Shown here: positions 61,319 through 64,000 of the stretch, in pieces
How positions within the stretch are numbered: position 1 is the first letter of the stretch
Layout of the letters: the number at the start of each line of letters is the position of its first letter
Assembly (NCBI GenBank): GCA_050948905.1
Contig: JBMNES010000001.1
Coordinates: forward strand, 2,914,001-2,978,000
Length of the DNA: 64,000 nt
Direction: 5' to 3'
Source: DTKD01 sp050948905
Lineage (GTDB): Bacteria; Armatimonadota; UBA5829
The notes under the pieces: generated by a model
Told to the model about the DNA's origin: nothing
Database searches by the model: none
Seen by the model: the letters and a program-made list of their open reading frames with translations, nothing else
Program-made: the position numbers and the translations under genes

Positions 61319-61331
61319 ACTGAATCGACAT

Positions 61332-64000
61332 TTATTCCACGTCGCCTTTCCGATACAGATTTCGCTGCATTATTAGATAGTCGCTGTTATCGGTCACACC
61401 GTCACCGTTTATATCCCCAGCTTCGCCGTATCCCCAGGCTCCGCGCAGACTCGCATAATCCAACGCGTTTATCACATTGTCACCCAGCGGCTGCCCCGGA
61501 GTGGCCAAATCCCCTCCCAACAGCTCGTGAGTTCCCGTGAAGTTCGCCTCCGCCTGGCCGTTAACTGGGCTGACGAGAATGCGCCTGCGCAAATGCCACG
61601 CGGTTTTGGCACTGATGGCTTTAACCCCATCCGGAATATCAGTAAACCAATACCCAGCTTTACCTGTGATGAAACGGGGTGTGATTGTCCTGGTGATCTT
61701 CGCATCCGTGCCGTTGTTGTCGTAAGTCAAAACGAACTTGACGGTCCTGTATATTGGAGCTCCCAGGGTCTCTTCCAGGCCGATAACGCCGCTTACCTCG
61801 TTTTTATTTACGGTGAAGTTCTTGACCGCATCGGCGTAGTTTTCGGCGTTGTCAGTGGCTCGCACAGTGACAGAATGCGGCCCATTTGGCCAGCTTTCGT
61901 CGATATCGAACTCGGCAACATAGCTGCCGTCGACAAGCTGCATCCCCACGAAAGCGCCGGAATCAATGCGGCACTCGACTTTTTTAACCCCCGAATCGGC
62001 ATCCTCCGCAAGAGCAGTGATGGTAACAGTTCCTTTGAGGAAGTTGTAGTTCGGGGCCTCGCCGACCGCCGAAGCGGACAACTGGGCCGATACAGTGGGA
62101 GCGTCGACGTCCGTGAGCAGCTCATACGGCCCAAAAGCGACAGAACCGTTGCCAACCCCAGCGGCGTTATAGGATCTCACATATAGATAGTAAGTCCCTG
62201 AAGTCGCCGGCAGATCGGTAAGCGTGCCCGAAGACCACGCCGTGCCCTGGTTTTCGCCGATGAAATCGGAGTCCGAAGAACTCCATTTATACATAAATTT
62301 CGTGATCTTATGATTACCGCTTGCGCCAAATGAGTTTGATGTAATGTTTGGCCAGGCCGCCATAGCGTAGGTGCCTGCGGCTGGGACATTTATATTGACA
62401 CCAGCCTGAGGTGCCTCAGCCAAAGTATACACCGAAACCGTACCAGCATAAGCGGTCGAGTTATTCCAGTTACCTCTTGACTGGTTCGTGTTGTCGCGAG
62501 CGGCTATGTCGTAAGTGTACTGGGTGTTGGAATCAAGGCCACTATCCTGCTTTGATGTATCAGTTCCCCAGCCATAGATCGCAGTGCCGTTTCTGCGAAC
62601 CTGAACCCCAACGTTTCCAGCTCTGTAGTGATTCGAGCCGCCTTCAGTCTTGTCGTAAGACTCCGTGGCGCCATCTGCGATATTGACGCCGCGATCCAAC
62701 GGCAGATTCCACGATAGGCTGATGGCATTTGCACCGCTGGCAGCGGCGTTCGCAAATGAAGGGGTTTGCGGAGCAAGATTGTCCACATATACATCCATAT
62801 AGTTGGCTGGCCCGCCATCGGACCATCTCCATCCACCGGTCTTTCCGCTATCCTGGAAGCTGGTCCTGCCGGATCTGCTGACAGAGAAGAAGTGGAATCG
62901 CCTGTGGCCGGTTACATTGGCCTGAGAATGCGACCAGGTGGTGCCACTCGAAGTCACGTCTGTGTAGTTTGTTCCACCAGAGATACCGTAACCCCATTCG
63001 AAGTGCATCTGTTTCCATAGCGGAACAGGGCCACCCTGCACCGCCGTTCCGCTGGCGGTCACAGTGGTATTGTTTGTAAATACGCCGTCGCCGGGCTGCG
63101 GGTTTGATAATCCACAGAAGTTGGCAACGTCGATACGTGGATACCAAGCGTCCTGTTCGTAGCCAAGGCCGTAAGTCTTGACGCCGTTTACTGTAAATGT
63201 ATTGACACTGGGCTCGTTCCAGCGGTTATCTCCGCCGTTTCGCAGGCTGATCGTACCGGAAAAGCCGCCGGTTCCGTTGTGTACCTTAAACAAAACCCGG
63301 TTCCAGCCTTTGTTGAACCCTATTCCACCAGTGACGTCTTGATCACGGATCAAACCCCGCAACGAATTGTTATCGTTGATGAGTGTACCGTTAACCCAAA
63401 CACGGTTACCGTCGTCTGAACCGATGTCGAACTTGGGGCCGGCCCCGTTTGGAGCATACACCCACGCAAATGCGTAGGCGTCGGCGTTATCGGCACCATA
63501 GGCAGATGCGTTGCCCTTGAAGTCAAGGATATTGGCATTATTACAGTCGCCCGTTGATACCCGACCCGGCGTCTTGCCGCTTAATCCAAGACCTGTTGCA
63601 ATTGTGTTGCCGTGGCTTGTATCGACGGCAGGATAGAGATACAGCCCGGCTTCTCCCCATGCGAAGTTGCGATTGGCTGTGTCGCTGACGCTGGAAGAAG
63701 AATATGCGCCGAGGCATACCCAGTCGTTGATATACTGCCAGCGCGCTCCGTATTGCTTGACCTTGCCGATACTGGTCGCTCTGTAACCGCAGTCTGGATT
63801 ACAGTTGCCTGACTGACGACCTTCACTTTTATCTGCGTCGACATATACTCCGTTAAAGTCGGCAAGGTCCGCTGTGGATGCGTTGAGTATATTATTCATC
63901 CCAACAGGCGCTGGACACTCATCCAGCCACGTATACCAATTGCCGACGTTACCATTGGTTCTTCTGGTGTTTATCTTTACGCGAGAAGTACCGTGAGGGC
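61332..64000 (-). CDS. Dockerin-type secreted protein (partial, N-terminus outside window)
   Basis: The frame is open from the window edge; an internal ATG at 63899 (MNNILNASTADL) is not the true start, because the 33 codons before it (RVKINTRRTNGNVGNWYTW and neighbours) resemble the paralogues' N-terminal domain. The order is as in the 43271 protein: WVCLGAYSSSSVSDTANR, FDIGSDDGNRVWVNGTLI, GWNRVLFKVHNG, a beta domain, fibronectin III (DGATESYDKTEGGSNHYRAG), Ig-like and Big-type domains, then the second-subtype C-terminal module (TPRFITGKAGYWFTDIPDGV, SAKTAWHLRRR) and dockerin loops GGDLATPGQPLGDNVINALD and DINGDGVTDNSD. It has no Ig_7 repeats. About 890 residues are visible. Confidence 0.86.
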   Translation of the reverse strand, partial: PHGTSRVKINTRRTNGNVGNWYTWLDECPAPVGMNNILNASTADLADFNGVYVDADKSEGRQSGNCNPDCGYRATSIGKVKQYGARWQYINDWVCLGAYSSSSVSDTANRNFAWGEAGLYLYPAVDTSHGNTIATGLGLSGKTPGRVSTGDCNNANILDFKGNASAYGADNADAYAFAWVYAPNGAGPKFDIGSDDGNRVWVNGTLINDNNSLRGLIRDQDVTGGIGFNKGWNRVLFKVHNGTGGFSGTISLRNGGDNRWNEPSVNTFTVNGVKTYGLGYEQDAWYPRIDVANFCGLSNPQPGDGVFTNNTTVTASGTAVQGGPVPLWKQMHFEWGYGISGGTNYTDVTSSGTTWSHSQANVTGHRRFHFFSVSRSGRTSFQDSGKTGGWRWSDGGPANYMDVYVDNLAPQTPSFANAAASGANAISLSWNLPLDRGVNIADGATESYDKTEGGSNHYRAGNVGVQVRRNGTAIYGWGTDTSKQDSGLDSNTQYTYDIAARDNTNQSRGNWNNSTAYAGTVSVYTLAEAPQAGVNINVPAAGTYAMAAWPNITSNSFGASGNHKITKFMYKWSSSDSDFIGENQGTAWSSGTLTDLPATSGTYYLYVRSYNAAGVGNGSVAFGPYELLTDVDAPTVSAQLSASAVGEAPNYNFLKGTVTITALAEDADSGVKKVECRIDSGAFVGMQLVDGSYVAEFDIDESWPNGPHSVTVRATDNAENYADAVKNFTVNKNEVSGVIGLEETLGAPIYRTVKFVLTYDNNGTDAKITRTITPRFITGKAGYWFTDIPDGVKAISAKTAWHLRRRILVSPVNGQAEANFTGTHELLGGDLATPGQPLGDNVINALDYASLRGAWGYGEAGDINGDGVTDNSDYLIMQRNLYRKGDVE

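Noticed and set aside
6833..61331. tRNA or rRNA genes in the intergenic gaps
   Set aside because: No cloverleaf with a T-loop GTTCRANYC and acceptor CCA-like end could be assembled in any gap I read.

Overview
The window looks like chromosomal DNA of a moderately GC-rich bacterium that is not a proteobacterium. The best guess is an uncultured Armatimonadota-like lineage, which is an inference. It rests on tmk-darA-holB synteny, rapZ-yvcK, a Ycf45/SpoIIIAA-like R3H ATPase, TldD/TldE, a PEP-CTERM-like protein, and large secreted multidomain proteins ending in dockerin-type modules. No rRNA, tRNA, CRISPR array, transposase or phage gene was found.

Region 1 (1-14.8 kb, all minus strand): tldE (cut by the window edge), tldD, a PhnP-like metallohydrolase and a small membrane protein; an ECF sigma / zinc-finger anti-sigma / two Spy-CpxP-like metal-sensor operon; a secreted SH3-NlpC/P60 peptidase; an ABC-2 exporter pair; a secreted GH2-like protein that lacks both catalytic glutamates; and a secreted NagZ-type GH3. 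Intergenic tandem repeats flank the exporter and lie between the GH2 and GH3 genes.

Region 2 (15-34 kb): housekeeping genes. On the plus strand come uvrC, ogt, a 4-TM membrane protein, rapZ, yvcK, maf, a galactose-mutarotase-like secreted protein and a ZnuABC-type metal transporter. HD-GYP and selA follow on the minus strand. Then on the plus strand come rpoZ (omega with a very long acidic tail), dnaJ, prmA, rsmE, the R3H ATPase, tmk, darA and holB. Many genes overlap by ATGA or GTGA junctions, so they are translationally coupled.

Region 3 (34-64 kb, all minus strand): about 30 kb of secreted proteins. Six or seven (one frameshifted, one cut by the window edge) end in the same roughly 145-residue module, a beta-sandwich followed by a dockerin-like calcium-binding doublet. 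With them are a PEP-CTERM-like protein, a parvulin-type foldase and a two-domain Ig-like (Big_5) protein. Seven intergenic regions here carry near-identical promoters: TTGAC(A), a spacer of exactly 17 bp, then CATACT, with an AT-rich, often palindromic block (best form GGTAATATTACC) directly upstream of -35. This looks like one co-regulated surface or extracellular-matrix regulon with its own foldase, and it is the most interesting part of the window.

Start codons: several genes start at GTG or TTG. In three cases the most upstream GTG is really part of the Shine-Dalgarno sequence (tldD, the PEP-CTERM-like gene, the 51.7-kb gene). Three others (3394, 14790, 26585) have promoters placed so that the transcript would be leaderless.
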